Positions 8,957-17,301 are shown, counted from the first letter of the stretch. The stretch is 64,000 nucleotides of DNA from Acidimicrobiales bacterium (GCA_036262515.1 DATAIT010000009.1:1-64000); one strand, 5' to 3'. The notes: generated by a model not told the origin, from the sequence alone. Numbers and translations: made by a program.

Positions 8957-9517
8957 ATGACAGACGAGCGGAGCCAAGAGCAGGCCGGCCAGGCGTCCAC
9001 CGACGACGACAAGCCGGACGAGCCGAAGGCCACGGATGAGGCGGACGTGAAGCAGTCGGCCGACGACGAGCCGAAGGACACGGATGAGGCGGACGTGGAC
9101 CAGTCGGCCGACGACGAGCCGAAGGCCACCGACCGGACGGACGCCGACCAGTCGGCCGACGACGAGCCGGAGAGCTCGGATGAGGCGGACGTCGACCAGT
9201 CGGCCCAGGACGAGCCGAAGGCCACCGACGGGACGGACGCCGACCAGTCGGCCGACGGCGAGCCGGAGGACACGGACGAGCGGAGCGAAGAGCAGGCCGG
9301 CCAGGCGGCGTCCGGCGACGACGACGAGCCGGAGGACACGGACGGGGCCGACGACGCCGAGACGGCCCCGAAGGACCGGCTGGAGGCCCTCCAGGACGAC
9401 ATCGACGAGGTCCGGCGGCGGGTGGACGACCCGCTCCAGGGAGATCACGCCTTCATTGAGGAGGGCGAGGCAAGCGAGGACCAGCCCGTCGACGACACCA
9501 TCGCCCCCCCGGGCTGA
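8957..9517 (+). CDS. Acidic protein with 16-residue tandem repeats
   Basis: A 186-residue, extremely Asp/Glu-rich protein. Residues about 20-115 hold six imperfect copies of a 16-residue unit beginning EPKATDEADVDQSADD, visible in DNA as a 48-bp repeat. The C-terminal 50 residues are different: DRLEALQDDIDEVRRRVDD followed by a tail ending DDTIAPPG. I recall that kind of ending from small actinobacterial hypothetical proteins, so a conserved C-terminal domain appears to have gained a disordered repeat. It follows the oxidoreductase by 9 nt. Function is unknown. Confidence 0.75.
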   Translation: MTDERSQEQAGQASTDDDKPDEPKATDEADVKQSADDEPKDTDEADVDQSADDEPKATDRTDADQSADDEPESSDEADVDQSAQDEPKATDGTDADQSADGEPEDTDERSEEQAGQAASGDDDEPEDTDGADDAETAPKDRLEALQDDIDEVRRRVDDPLQGDHAFIEEGEASEDQPVDDTIAPPG

Positions 9518-9610
9518 GGCGCCGAACCGTCCCGAAGATTTTTCTCGAGAATCGTGTTTGGGCCCCGGGTCCTCGGGGCAGAACTGAGGTGTCCCGCCCC
9601 CCGGGAGCCC

Positions 9611-9654
9611 CACATACCGGGAAAGCCGCCCATAGCCGGCTTTCCCGGTATGTG
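9611..9654. terminator. 18-bp perfect inverted repeat between convergent genes
   Basis: Arms at 9611-9628 and 9637-9654 are perfectly complementary and separated by 8 nt. The repeat lies between the plus-strand acidic-repeat gene and the minus-strand topoisomerase gene, so it can serve as a bidirectional terminator. There is no T tract, as is common in high-GC actinobacteria. Confidence 0.75.
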
Positions 9655-9693
9655 CGCGTCCGGGCCCGGGTTCGGATCGGCGGCCCGCAGCCC

Positions 9694-10728
9694 TCAGGCC
9701 ACGGCTGACGCCGGGGGGGCGTCGTCGAGCAGGTCGAGGACGGCTCTCTCGATCGGCCCCTGCGTCGACAGCTGGCCGAAGCAGGCGCCCTCGCCCAGCT
9801 TCGACAGGGCGGGGGCCACAGTCACGCCGGCCAGATAGCGGTCCACCACCCGGGGATCGACGTACGACGAGCGGCACACCGCCGGGGTGTTGCCCAGCCA
9901 GTGCGAGACCTGCTTCATGGCCCACGCCACCGCCCGCTTGCGCGCCGCCGGCGACCCGGCCTCCACGCAGACGGCCAGGCTGACCGCGGCCAGCACCGAC
10001 GCGTTCCACGTGCGGAAGTCCTTGGCCGTGAACTCGGCGCCCGTGGCGTCCTTGATGTAGGCGTTGATGTCGGCGGACTTCACGTCCACCCACCGCCGGC
10101 CGTCCCGGAAGGCCAGCAGCTCGGGTCCACCACCCCGGCGCTTCTTGAGCGCCTGTACCAACGCGAAGACCTCGGCGTCGACGACCGCCTGGAAGCGGCG
10201 CTTGCCGCTCTTGGCCACGTAGTCGAACCGCACTTCGCCGTCGACCAGGCGCACGTGGCGCTTCTGGATGGTGGCCAGGCCGTAGCTCTGGTTCTGCTCG
10301 GCGTAGCCCTCGGTACCGATGCGGAAGAAGCCGATGTCGAGCAGTCGCGTGGCGCAGGCCAGCACGCGGGCCCTGGTGGGCTCGTCGCCCGCCAGGTCGG
10401 TGGTGATGACCTTCCGCAGGTGCGGAAGGCAGCGGGCGAAGTCGAGCATGTGGTCGAACTTCTCCCGGTCGCGCCGGGTGCGCCAATCGTCGTGGTAGCG
10501 GTACTGGCGGCGCCCGGCGGCGTCGGTGCCCATGGCCTGGATGTGCCCGTTGGCCAGGGAGCAGATCCACACGTCGGTCCATGCCGGAGGGATGGCGAGT
10601 GCCCGGATGCGGGCCAGATCGGCCGCGTCCGTCACCCGTTGGCCGGCTTCGTGGTACACGAATCCACGCCCGGCGCGCCGGCGCTCGATGCCCGGCCCGG
10701 AGCAGTCGACCCGGCGCAGCCGTGCCAC
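9694..10728 (-). CDS. DNA topoisomerase IB (poxvirus/bacterial type)
   Basis: A 344-residue type IB topoisomerase, which relaxes supercoils through a 3'-phosphotyrosyl intermediate. The N-terminal part matches the bacterial family (IPPAWTDVWIC, HIQAMGTDAAGRRQYRYH). The catalytic domain shows AKDFRTWN and LGNTPAVCRSSYVDP, with Y289 as nucleophile; the usual recombinase His is Asn in LGNT. Start is GTG 10728. It lies 2 nt downstream of the LLM oxidoreductase gene, so the two are co-transcribed. Confidence 0.93.
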   Translation of the reverse strand: MARLRRVDCSGPGIERRRAGRGFVYHEAGQRVTDAADLARIRALAIPPAWTDVWICSLANGHIQAMGTDAAGRRQYRYHDDWRTRRDREKFDHMLDFARCLPHLRKVITTDLAGDEPTRARVLACATRLLDIGFFRIGTEGYAEQNQSYGLATIQKRHVRLVDGEVRFDYVAKSGKRRFQAVVDAEVFALVQALKKRRGGGPELLAFRDGRRWVDVKSADINAYIKDATGAEFTAKDFRTWNASVLAAVSLAVCVEAGSPAARKRAVAWAMKQVSHWLGNTPAVCRSSYVDPRVVDRYLAGVTVAPALSKLGEGACFGQLSTQGPIERAVLDLLDDAPPASAVA

Positions 10729-10730
10729 GG

Positions 10731-11720
10731 TCAGTGGGCCGCAGCCAGCCCCTTCTCGGCCAGGGCGGGGCGCAGCTCCTGCTCCCAGAAACGGATGAAC
10801 CCGTCCTGATCAGGGCCGACCTGGTGGACGTAGAGATGGGTGTACCCGGCGTCGGCGTACTTCCGCACCACGGCGGCGTGACGGGACACGTCGGGGCCGC
10901 ACACCACGGTCTGGGCCACGTCGTCCTCCGTCACCATGCCGGCCGCCTCCTCGAAGTGCTTCGGCGTGGGGAGATCCTGGGAGAGCTGCCCCTTGATGGC
11001 GGCGTTCGGCCACACCTGGAAGGCGGTCTTGCGGGCCTGCTCCTCGTCCTCGGCCCAGCACACGGTGATCTGCCCGTACCGCGGCTTGCCGGCGCCACCG
11101 TCGCTCTCGAACGCGTCGAGCGCCTCGCGGTCGGGAACGGTGCCCCAGTACCCGTCTCCCGCCCGGCCGGCCAGCGATGCCGCCTTCGGTCCGCCGCCGG
11201 CGACGACGATGTCGGGCAGCGTGTCGGGCAGGTCGAAGATGGTGGCGTTCTCGACGGTGTAGTGCTTCCCGTGATGGTCCTGGCTGCCGCCCTGCCACAG
11301 CGTGCGGATCACCTCCACCGCCTCCTCCAGCATCTCCAGTCGCTCGGGTGCGGTGGGCCACCGGTCGCCCAGGATGTGCTCGTTGAGCGCCTCGCCGCTT
11401 CCCACGCCGAGGAAGAATCGGCCGGGCATCAGGCACGCGGTGGTGGCGGCCGCCTGAGCGACGATCGCCGGGTGCAGCCGCACCGTCGGGCAGGTCACGC
11501 CGGTGCCGACCGGAATCCGTTCGGTGGCCTGGGCGATTGCGCCGAGCACGCCCCACACGAACGGGCTGTGGCCCTGCGCCTTGACCCACGGGTGGAAGTG
11601 GTCGGAGATCCCGATGAAGGAGAAGCCGGCCTCTTCGGCCCGGACCGCCTGGCGCACGAGCGCAGAAGGCGGGTGCTCCTCGCTGGAAAGGGCCAACCCC
11701 AGCTCGACGGTTGCGGCCAT
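10731..11720 (-). CDS. F420-dependent LLM-class oxidoreductase
   Basis: A 329-residue luciferase-like TIM-barrel protein resembling F420-dependent glucose-6-phosphate dehydrogenase relatives. It shows GISDHFHPW, TGVTCPTVRLHPAIVAQAAAT and GRFFLGVGSGEALNEH, the usual pattern of the family. Substrate cannot be read from sequence. A strong ribosome-binding site (GAGGAGGAGA) precedes ATG 11720. F420 use is inferred from family membership and implies the host makes F420, as many actinobacteria do. Confidence 0.88.
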   Translation of the reverse strand: MAATVELGLALSSEEHPPSALVRQAVRAEEAGFSFIGISDHFHPWVKAQGHSPFVWGVLGAIAQATERIPVGTGVTCPTVRLHPAIVAQAAATTACLMPGRFFLGVGSGEALNEHILGDRWPTAPERLEMLEEAVEVIRTLWQGGSQDHHGKHYTVENATIFDLPDTLPDIVVAGGGPKAASLAGRAGDGYWGTVPDREALDAFESDGGAGKPRYGQITVCWAEDEEQARKTAFQVWPNAAIKGQLSQDLPTPKHFEEAAGMVTEDDVAQTVVCGPDVSRHAAVVRKYADAGYTHLYVHQVGPDQDGFIRFWEQELRPALAEKGLAAAH

Positions 11721-11837
11721 GACTGTCTCCTCCTCAAGAATCCCGGCGCGCCGGCGGGCTGCTCCACCACCGGCGTTCTCGCTCCTTACCCGCAGGTCGC
11801 CGCGCGGGAACGCCGGCGGGCGCTGCCGGCCGGGCGG

Positions 11838-12038
11838 TCACCGAGGGGCGTCGTCCTCGTCGGGCAACGGGCCGGGGAGGGCCTGCTCGATGGCGTCGGC
11901 CTCGGGAACGTCCGCAGGGATGCGAAACGGCACGGTCTCGATGTCCGGTCGAACGGCCAACTGCTCCTGCTCGGCGCGGTCGGCGTCGGGCACCGGATCG
12001 GGGACGAGGTCGTCTGGGGTGCCGGAGGTGTCGGTCAT
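11838..12038 (-). CDS. Small acidic conserved hypothetical protein
   Basis: A 66-residue soluble protein starting at ATG 12038. Its core motif (VPFRIPADVPEADAIEQA) looks like short actinobacterial proteins I have seen annotated only as hypothetical. It contains no Cys, no membrane segment and no known domain. It is monocistronic, lying upstream of and on the same strand as the LLM gene with a gap of 117 nt, and is divergent from the membrane-protein gene at 12109. Confidence 0.6.
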   Translation of the reverse strand: MTDTSGTPDDLVPDPVPDADRAEQEQLAVRPDIETVPFRIPADVPEADAIEQALPGPLPDEDDAPR

Positions 12039-12108
12039 GTGCCCCGAATCTATTGCGCGCACGCACCGCCGCTGTTTGCGTCTGCCGGGCGACGGGTAGC
12101 CCGCCAGG

Positions 12109-12624
12109 GTGGGCCAATCGACGATCCCTCCCGACGCGCCCGTCGATCGCGCCCGGCAGGCCCGATTCGCCCGCCGCATCTTCATCGTCGTGCTCTGCGC
12201 GTTCCTGCTCGCCGGTGTGCTCGGCATGCTCGGCGTCCGCACGGCAACGGTGCACGGTGAAGGCGGTGGGTACCAGCTCGAGGTCCGCTACGCCAAGGTG
12301 GCGCGGTCGGGTCTGTCAGTCCCGTGGGTGGTGACGATCCGTCACCCCGGCGGCTTCTCCGGCCCCGTCACCCTCGCCACCAACAGCGAGTACTTCGACA
12401 TGCTCGACGAGAACTCGTTCGATCCGGAGCCGGAGTCGACGACGTCCGACGGCGAGCGACTCATATGGCAGTTCCAACCGCCCGAGGGGGGCGACACGAT
12501 GGAGGTCGCCCTGGACACCCGGGTCGGCCTCAACGTGCAGCTGGGCACGACCGGCACCACCGAGGTGCTCGAGGGCGGGGCACCGGTCGCCACCGTCGAG
12601 TACAAGACCTGGATCATGCCCTGA
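12109..12624 (+). CDS. Single-pass membrane protein, unknown function
   Basis: A 171-residue protein with an N-terminal transmembrane anchor (about residues 24-43) and an external beta-rich domain that looks immunoglobulin-like (WVVTIRHPGGFSGPVTLATNS). Start is GTG 12109. Its stop overlaps the ATG of the DUF421 gene by one base, so the two are coupled and probably act together at the membrane. I do not recognise the family. Confidence 0.7.
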   Translation: MGQSTIPPDAPVDRARQARFARRIFIVVLCAFLLAGVLGMLGVRTATVHGEGGGYQLEVRYAKVARSGLSVPWVVTIRHPGGFSGPVTLATNSEYFDMLDENSFDPEPESTTSDGERLIWQFQPPEGGDTMEVALDTRVGLNVQLGTTGTTEVLEGGAPVATVEYKTWIMP

Positions 12625-13100
12625 TGGAGCTACCGCTCCGGGCCACCGCCGTGTTCTTCTTCCTGTGGGCGGTGACGCGCGCCTTGGGCAAGCGTGAGCT
12701 GGCCCAGATGAGCGCCTTCGAACTGGTTCTGCTGATCACGCTCGGCGACCTCGTGCAGCAGGGCGTGACCCAGGAGGACTACTCGGTCACGGGCGCCTTC
12801 CTGGCCGTGGGCACGATCGCCTTTTGGGTGCTCGTGTTCGGCTACGTCGGCTTTCGGTTCCCAGCGTCACGCAACGTCATCGAAGGTGTGCCCCTGGTCA
12901 TCGTGCACAAGGGGAAGCCGATGGAGCAGGCCATGCGGACCGAGCGGCTCACGCTGGACGAGGTCCTCGAGGCGGCGCGGGAGCAAGGGATCAGGGACCT
13001 CGACGAGGTGGAGGCGGCGATCCTCGACCCCGACGGCACGTTCGCCTTCATCAAGGTCGACGGCGAGCAGCATCAGCCGGACGAGAAGCAGGCCACCTGA
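12624..13100 (+). CDS. DUF421 (YetF-type) membrane protein
   Basis: A 158-residue protein with an N-terminal membrane part (helices about 5-20, 28-48 and 55-78, including RALGKRELAQMSAFELVLLI) followed by the cytoplasmic DUF421 domain (GVPLVIVHKGKP, LTLDEVLEAAREQGI, VEAAILDPDGTFAFI). YetF-like proteins are linked to envelope and spore stress but have no proven biochemical activity. It overlaps the upstream membrane protein by one nucleotide. Confidence 0.88.
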   Translation: MELPLRATAVFFFLWAVTRALGKRELAQMSAFELVLLITLGDLVQQGVTQEDYSVTGAFLAVGTIAFWVLVFGYVGFRFPASRNVIEGVPLVIVHKGKPMEQAMRTERLTLDEVLEAAREQGIRDLDEVEAAILDPDGTFAFIKVDGEQHQPDEKQAT

Positions 13101-13142
13101 GGCGCCGGTGATGGTGGCCATCGGGGGCGGGGAGGGTGGCGC

Positions 13143-14015
13143 GTGTCGCCGCCGGTGACGGGCGTGGTGCTGGTGAATCCCAAGTCCGGACCGCTGCCGG
13201 ACCCGCTGGGCGAGGTGCGCGAGCACTTCGGTGGCCATGAGGTCGTCGAGTGCAGCGGTGAGGATCTCGAGGAGCGGGCCCGGACCGCCATCGGGTCGGC
13301 GCCGGGCTTCGTCGCCATGGCCGGGGGTGACGGCAGCGTCCGCTGCGTCGCCTCGCTGCTGGCAGGGTCCGAGACACCCCTGGTGCCGGTCCCCACCGGC
13401 ACGCGGAACCACTTCGCCCGCGAGCTCGGGATCCAGACGGTGGCCGAGGCCGCCGTGGCCGCCGTCGACGGGGTCCGGCGCCGCGTCGACCTGGCCGAGG
13501 TCAACGGCGAGCGGTTCGTGAACAACGCCAGCATCGGCTTCTACGCCGCCCTGGTGCGCGAGCGTCACGCCCACGAGCGCCGCCTGCCCAAAGCGTTGGC
13601 CAACGCGACGGCGGCGTGGGCCCAGGCCCGCAAGGGCCACCGGTTCGCGGTGAAGGTGGACCGGCGGGACTACCGGGCGTGGCTCGTGTTCGTGGGCAAC
13701 GGCTGCTACGGCGAGGGGATCGCCGATCTGATGAATCGGGACGCGCTCGACGCCGCCGTCCTCGACGTCCGGGTGCTGCGCGCCGACGCCGGCCTGGCCC
13801 GGACGCGCATGGTGCTGGCGCTGCTGCTCGGGCGGATCGGGCGCTCGCCCATGATCGTGCAGAACGAGCTGCACGAGGTCGAGATCGGTGTCGAGCGCTC
13901 GGCGGTGGAGGTCGCCCTGGACGGGGAGGTCGTCCGGTTGCGGCCGCCGCTGCGCTTCACCTCCCTGCCCGGAGCGCTCGCCGTCCTGGTGCCGCCGGAC
14001 CGGCCGGACCGGTAG
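13143..14015 (+). CDS. Diacylglycerol kinase-family lipid kinase
   Basis: A 290-residue member of the DAGK/sphingosine kinase-like family. It shows VLVNPKSG, the nucleotide-binding AGGDGSVRCVA and the PTGTRNHFARELG motif, followed by the C-terminal beta-sandwich domain (VEVALDGEVV). It likely phosphorylates a lipid with ATP. The GTG start 43 nt after DUF421 suggests one transcription unit with the two membrane proteins, plausibly an envelope-lipid function. Confidence 0.88.
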   Translation: MSPPVTGVVLVNPKSGPLPDPLGEVREHFGGHEVVECSGEDLEERARTAIGSAPGFVAMAGGDGSVRCVASLLAGSETPLVPVPTGTRNHFARELGIQTVAEAAVAAVDGVRRRVDLAEVNGERFVNNASIGFYAALVRERHAHERRLPKALANATAAWAQARKGHRFAVKVDRRDYRAWLVFVGNGCYGEGIADLMNRDALDAAVLDVRVLRADAGLARTRMVLALLLGRIGRSPMIVQNELHEVEIGVERSAVEVALDGEVVRLRPPLRFTSLPGALAVLVPPDRPDR

Positions 14016-14025
14016 TTTCGACGCC

Positions 14026-14862
14026 ATGAGCGGCTGGGACCCGTACCCCGGCATCCTGGCCGGCCCGGTCGACGATCCCGCCAAGTTGCGGGCCACCTAC
14101 CCGGAGCGAACGGGAGCGGTCGGGATGCGTACCGTGCACCGGGCCTCGGGCTTCAGCGGCGTGGTCGTCCGCTTCGAACCCGACGGCCTCACGCTGCGGG
14201 GAGCATCGGGGCTCGAGCGGGTCTTCGCCTACGGCCCTGGCGCCTTCGCCGTGGACGGCGCGGCGGTGACGCTCCTGCGCCCGTCCCCCTCCCCGCCCTC
14301 CGCACCCTCGGTCACCGCCTCGGGTTCGTTGGCCGTCCCGGACCATCGGCCGCGCGTGGCTCGGGCCAGCCGCATCCTGGTGGAGGGTGTGCACGACGCC
14401 GAGCTGGTCGAGCGCGTGTGGGGCGACGACCTTCGAATCGAAGGCGTCGTCGTCGAGCGGCTCGACGGCCTCGACCACCTGGCCGCCGTGGTGGCGGACT
14501 TCGCGCCCGGGCCCGGCCGCCGCCTGGGCGTGCTGGTCGACCACCTCGTCGCCGGGTCGAAGGAGTCCCGCATGGCGGCGTCGGTCCGTCATCCGCACGT
14601 CCTGGTCACCGGAACGCCGTTCGTCGACGTGTGGGAGGCGGTTGACCCGGCCGTCGTCGGCATCGCCGCCTGGCCCGATGTCCCGCGGGGCGTCGACTGG
14701 AAGGCGGGCGTGTGCCAGCGCCTCGGCGTGGGTGAACCGGCCGCCATGTGGCGGCGCATCCTGGCGTCGGTCTCGACCTACGCCGACCTGGCGCCCGCCC
14801 TCGTGGGTGCGGTGGAACGGCTGATCGACTTCGTCACGGATCCGGGTTCCGCGGGGGGATGA
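14026..14862 (+). CDS. DUF3097 family protein
   Basis: A 278-residue soluble protein of an actinobacterial family (DUF3097). The signature is ILVEGVHDAELVERVWGDDLR, GRRLGVLVDHLVAGSKE and HVLVTGTPFVDVW. The EGxxD and LVDH motifs recall TOPRIM folds, so a nucleic-acid or phosphoryl-transfer role is possible, but this is inference. It starts at ATG 14026, 10 nt after the lipid kinase, and its last 29 nt overlap the convergent HTH gene. Confidence 0.85.
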   Translation: MSGWDPYPGILAGPVDDPAKLRATYPERTGAVGMRTVHRASGFSGVVVRFEPDGLTLRGASGLERVFAYGPGAFAVDGAAVTLLRPSPSPPSAPSVTASGSLAVPDHRPRVARASRILVEGVHDAELVERVWGDDLRIEGVVVERLDGLDHLAAVVADFAPGPGRRLGVLVDHLVAGSKESRMAASVRHPHVLVTGTPFVDVWEAVDPAVVGIAAWPDVPRGVDWKAGVCQRLGVGEPAAMWRRILASVSTYADLAPALVGAVERLIDFVTDPGSAGG

Positions 14863-15070
14863 AGCGGCCGCCGTGCTTGCGGTGCACGGTCTGCTTGGTC
14901 ACGCCGAGCGCACCGGCGACCTCCTGCCACGTCCACCCCAGGGCCCGCGCCCGGTCGACGTGAAGGCGCTCGACGTGGTCGAGCAGGCGGCGGAGGGCGG
15001 CCACCGCCTGAAGGCCCCGGCCGGGGTGGGTGCCTCCGGCGTCCCGGACGAGCTCGGCTGCCGTGGCCAT
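14834..15070 (-). CDS. Small helix-turn-helix protein
   Basis: A 78-residue protein: an N-terminal helix (AALRRLLDHVERLHVDRARALG) followed by a helix-turn-helix (WTWQEVAGALGVTKQTVHRKHGGR). Similar small HTH proteins in actinobacteria often sit beside Clp protease genes; none is seen here. It probably binds DNA as a dimer. The 3' end is antisense to the last 29 nt of the DUF3097 gene. Confidence 0.8.
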   Translation of the reverse strand: MATAAELVRDAGGTHPGRGLQAVAALRRLLDHVERLHVDRARALGWTWQEVAGALGVTKQTVHRKHGGRFIPPRNPDP

Positions 15071-15154
15071 CGGGTCAACATATGGTGACGGGTCCTCAGC
15101 GTCAACACCGGCTGACGGCGACGTCGATTCCGATGTCAGTGTCCGGCCCCTGTT

Positions 15155-15526
15155 CTATGCATGTGCGACGGTGAGAACGTCGGTCATTCCGGTGATCTCG
15201 AGGAGGCGACGGACCGTCAACGGCGGGCGCCGCAGCACGAGAGTGCCGCCCCGAGCCTGCAACAGCCCGTGGATCGACACGACCGCATGCAGGCCGCTCG
15301 AGTCGATGAACCGGACGCCACTGAGGTCGAGCGCGATGACGAGGTTGCCCTGCGCCTCGATCACGTCGAGCAACCGCTCGAGCAGCAGCTGCGTGGACGC
15401 GCAGTCGAGCTCGCCGCCGACCTGGACGACCACCTGGCCGGCCTCCCGCTTGAAGCGGAGCGACAGCTCCGAGGCGACACCCGTCGACGACGACATCGAC
15501 CGACCGGTCGGCGATGAGGCGGGCAT
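15155..15526 (-). CDS. STAS-domain anti-sigma factor antagonist
   Basis: A 123-residue STAS protein. The phosphorylatable segment is VRFIDSSGLHAVV, preceded by VVQVGGELDCASTQLL, the arrangement of SpoIIAA/RsbV-type antagonists in partner-switching of sigma factors. I chose ATG 15526 because GGGAGG sits 6 nt upstream; the frame stays open further upstream but is not protein-like. No anti-sigma kinase or phosphatase gene is adjacent, so its partner is elsewhere. Confidence 0.87.
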   Translation of the reverse strand: MPASSPTGRSMSSSTGVASELSLRFKREAGQVVVQVGGELDCASTQLLLERLLDVIEAQGNLVIALDLSGVRFIDSSGLHAVVSIHGLLQARGGTLVLRRPPLTVRRLLEITGMTDVLTVAHA

Positions 15527-15678
15527 GCATGTCCTCCCGAACGTCGCCACGAGGGAAAAAGGGGGGCATGTCGACAACCGACAATTCCCGACGGCTGCCT
15601 GGCTCAACCGGCGGGACAAGCTACCACGCCATGCGGTCATTCAAACCCGAAACGGACGCCGTTTGATCGGGCGATTGG

Positions 15679-16752
15679 TCAGCGGTCGCGGGGCCCCTTC
15701 AGCCGCTCGACGTCGCGCAGCAGCTTGGCCCCGCGGCGTCCCTGCGCCCGGCGGGCGTGCTCGTCCTTGTGGGCCTCGAGGGCGTCGAGCTCGCTGAGGA
15801 GCTTGTGGTAGCTCGTCAGCCGCCGGGCGTCGAGTGATCCGTCTGCCACGGCGGCCCGCACCGCGCACCCCGGCTCGCCGTCGTGGCGGCAGTCCCGGAA
15901 CCGGCAGCCGGCCGCCGCGTCCTCCACGTCGTCGAAGGCAGCAGCCAGGCCGCCGCCAGCGTCCCAGAGGGGCAGGCTGCGCAGCCCGGGGGTGTCGAGC
16001 AGGACGCCGCCACCGGGGACGGGCACCAGCTGGCGGGCGGTGGTGGTGTGCCGCCCGCGCGAGTCGCCCTCGCGTACCGCACCGGTGGACTGGATCTCGT
16101 CACCGACGAGGCGGTTCACCAATGTCGACTTGCCGGCTCCCGACGGGCCGAGCAGGGCGAGCGTGCGGGCGGGGCGGAGCAGGGCCCGCACGTCGTCGAT
16201 CCCGTCACCGGCAACCGTCGAGGTCACGAGGACTGGCAGTCCGCCGGCCGCCCCGCCGGCCGCCTGCACGGCGTGGTCGAGGTCGGGCGCCAGGTCGGCC
16301 TTGGTGAGCAGGACCACGGGCGACGCCCCGCTCTCCCACGCCGCCGCCAGCATCCGCTCCAGGCGGTTCTGGCCGACCGGGCGGTCGAGGGCGCACACGA
16401 CGCCGACCACGTCGACGTTGGCCGCGAGCACCTGCTCGGCGGTCACCCGCTCGTCGGGGTCCTTCCGCGAGATGGCCGACCAGCGTGGCGCGATGGCCAC
16501 CACGCCAGGGTCGTCACCCCCGATCTCTTGAACTGCGACCCAGTCACCGGTGGCCGGGACGCCGTCCAGCCCGGCCTGGCGGGCTATGGCGCCGAACGGC
16601 GACGCCCGGACCGGGCCGTCGTCGGTGACGACCACGCACGATCCGCGGTCGACACGGGCCACCCGGCCGGCGACGGCATGGGGCGCGTCGAGGGCGGCGA
16701 AGAGGGCGGCCACGCGGTCGTCCCATCCGAAGGAAGTGAGCTGGCCGGCCAT
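15679..16752 (-). CDS. rsgA: Ribosome biogenesis GTPase RsgA
   Basis: A 357-residue circularly permuted GTPase that helps mature the 30S subunit. After an OB-fold, the GTPase motifs appear in the permuted order G4 (LLTKADL), G1 (GPSGAGKST), then G3 (DTPG). The C-terminal zinc site is visible as CRFRDCRHDGEPGC. The Lys/Arg-rich C-terminal tail is typical for rRNA contact. Length is normal. Confidence 0.95.
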   Translation of the reverse strand: MAGQLTSFGWDDRVAALFAALDAPHAVAGRVARVDRGSCVVVTDDGPVRASPFGAIARQAGLDGVPATGDWVAVQEIGGDDPGVVAIAPRWSAISRKDPDERVTAEQVLAANVDVVGVVCALDRPVGQNRLERMLAAAWESGASPVVLLTKADLAPDLDHAVQAAGGAAGGLPVLVTSTVAGDGIDDVRALLRPARTLALLGPSGAGKSTLVNRLVGDEIQSTGAVREGDSRGRHTTTARQLVPVPGGGVLLDTPGLRSLPLWDAGGGLAAAFDDVEDAAAGCRFRDCRHDGEPGCAVRAAVADGSLDARRLTSYHKLLSELDALEAHKDEHARRAQGRRGAKLLRDVERLKGPRDR

Positions 16753-16814
16753 CGGCTCGCGAAGTTATCGGTGCGGCCGGCGGGGGGTGGATGGATATTC
16801 GGGCGGGTACCGGA

Positions 16815-16864
16815 CCGGCGCCGAGGGGTTAGGAGGCGGGCGGTCCCTCGGACCCCTCGGGGCG
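16815..16864 (-). terminator. GC-rich inverted repeat downstream of the small gene
   Basis: GGCGCC-GAGGGG at 16815-16826 pairs with CCCCTC-GGGGCGCC at 16851-16864, with a two-base bulge. It lies just past the stop of the 93-residue gene and probably ends the minus-strand subtilase transcription unit. Confidence 0.5.
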
Positions 16865-16875
16865 CCGGGTCGGGC

Positions 16876-17157
16876 TCAGTACTTGAACCCGCAGAGCAGG
16901 TGACCGAGCTTGATGAGGGCGTACGGCTTCTTGTTCTGGGCCGACTCGGCCCGCGAACCGCTGTAGGCGTTGGGGATCCCCATGACACCGCCCCCGCCCT
17001 GCTCCTCGGGACGCGGTGTCGACGTGAGGGCGGCGGGCATGGTGGGAGCGGGGATGATCGACGTCCGCTCCTCGGGCTCCGCCTCGAACTCGACCAGCTC
17101 GCCCGAGGGGCTCTCGAACTCCTCCCGGACGTCGTCCTGCACGGCCGCGTGTGCCAA
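16876..17157 (-). CDS. Small hypothetical protein at the end of the subtilase set
   Basis: A 93-residue protein, probably starting at TTG 17157, with AGGGAG upstream. The first half is acidic, then comes a Pro/Gly-rich linker (EEQGGGG) and a basic-hydrophobic tail (KKPYALIKLGHLLCGFKY) that looks like the structured or functional end. It has no signal peptide or membrane helix and I do not recognise the family. It lies on the same strand as the I9-like and subtilase genes, 144 nt downstream, so membership of that unit is possible but unproven. Confidence 0.45.
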   Translation of the reverse strand: MAHAAVQDDVREEFESPSGELVEFEAEPEERTSIIPAPTMPAALTSTPRPEEQGGGGVMGIPNAYSGSRAESAQNKKPYALIKLGHLLCGFKY

Positions 17158-17241
17158 TCCCGGCTCCCTTCACTCGCCGCCACTATCGGCTGAACTTCGT
17201 CTAGTATCGCACCTAGTTCCGCCCAGGGGACCCCCCAAATC

Positions 17242-17276
17242 GTGCGCCGTGCGCCGTGCGCCGTGCGCCGTGCGCC
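17242..17276. repeat. Five tandem copies of a 7-bp unit
   Basis: GTGCGCC is repeated exactly five times, followed by GTGG. It lies in the 144-nt gap between the I9-like gene and the 93-residue gene. Perfect heptanucleotide repeats can change in number by slippage. Here it is outside the coding frames I accept, so any effect would be on expression. Confidence 0.8.
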
Positions 17277-17301
17277 GTGGGGTCGAGGTCCTGCTCGCCG
17301 C

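Noticed and set aside
7643-10582. A very long open frame on the minus strand across treZ's end, the oxidoreductase and the repeat gene
   Set aside because: Its sequence lacks domain motifs and lies opposite genes with clear motifs; long antisense frames are expected at this GC content. Only the topoisomerase part (in a different frame) is real.
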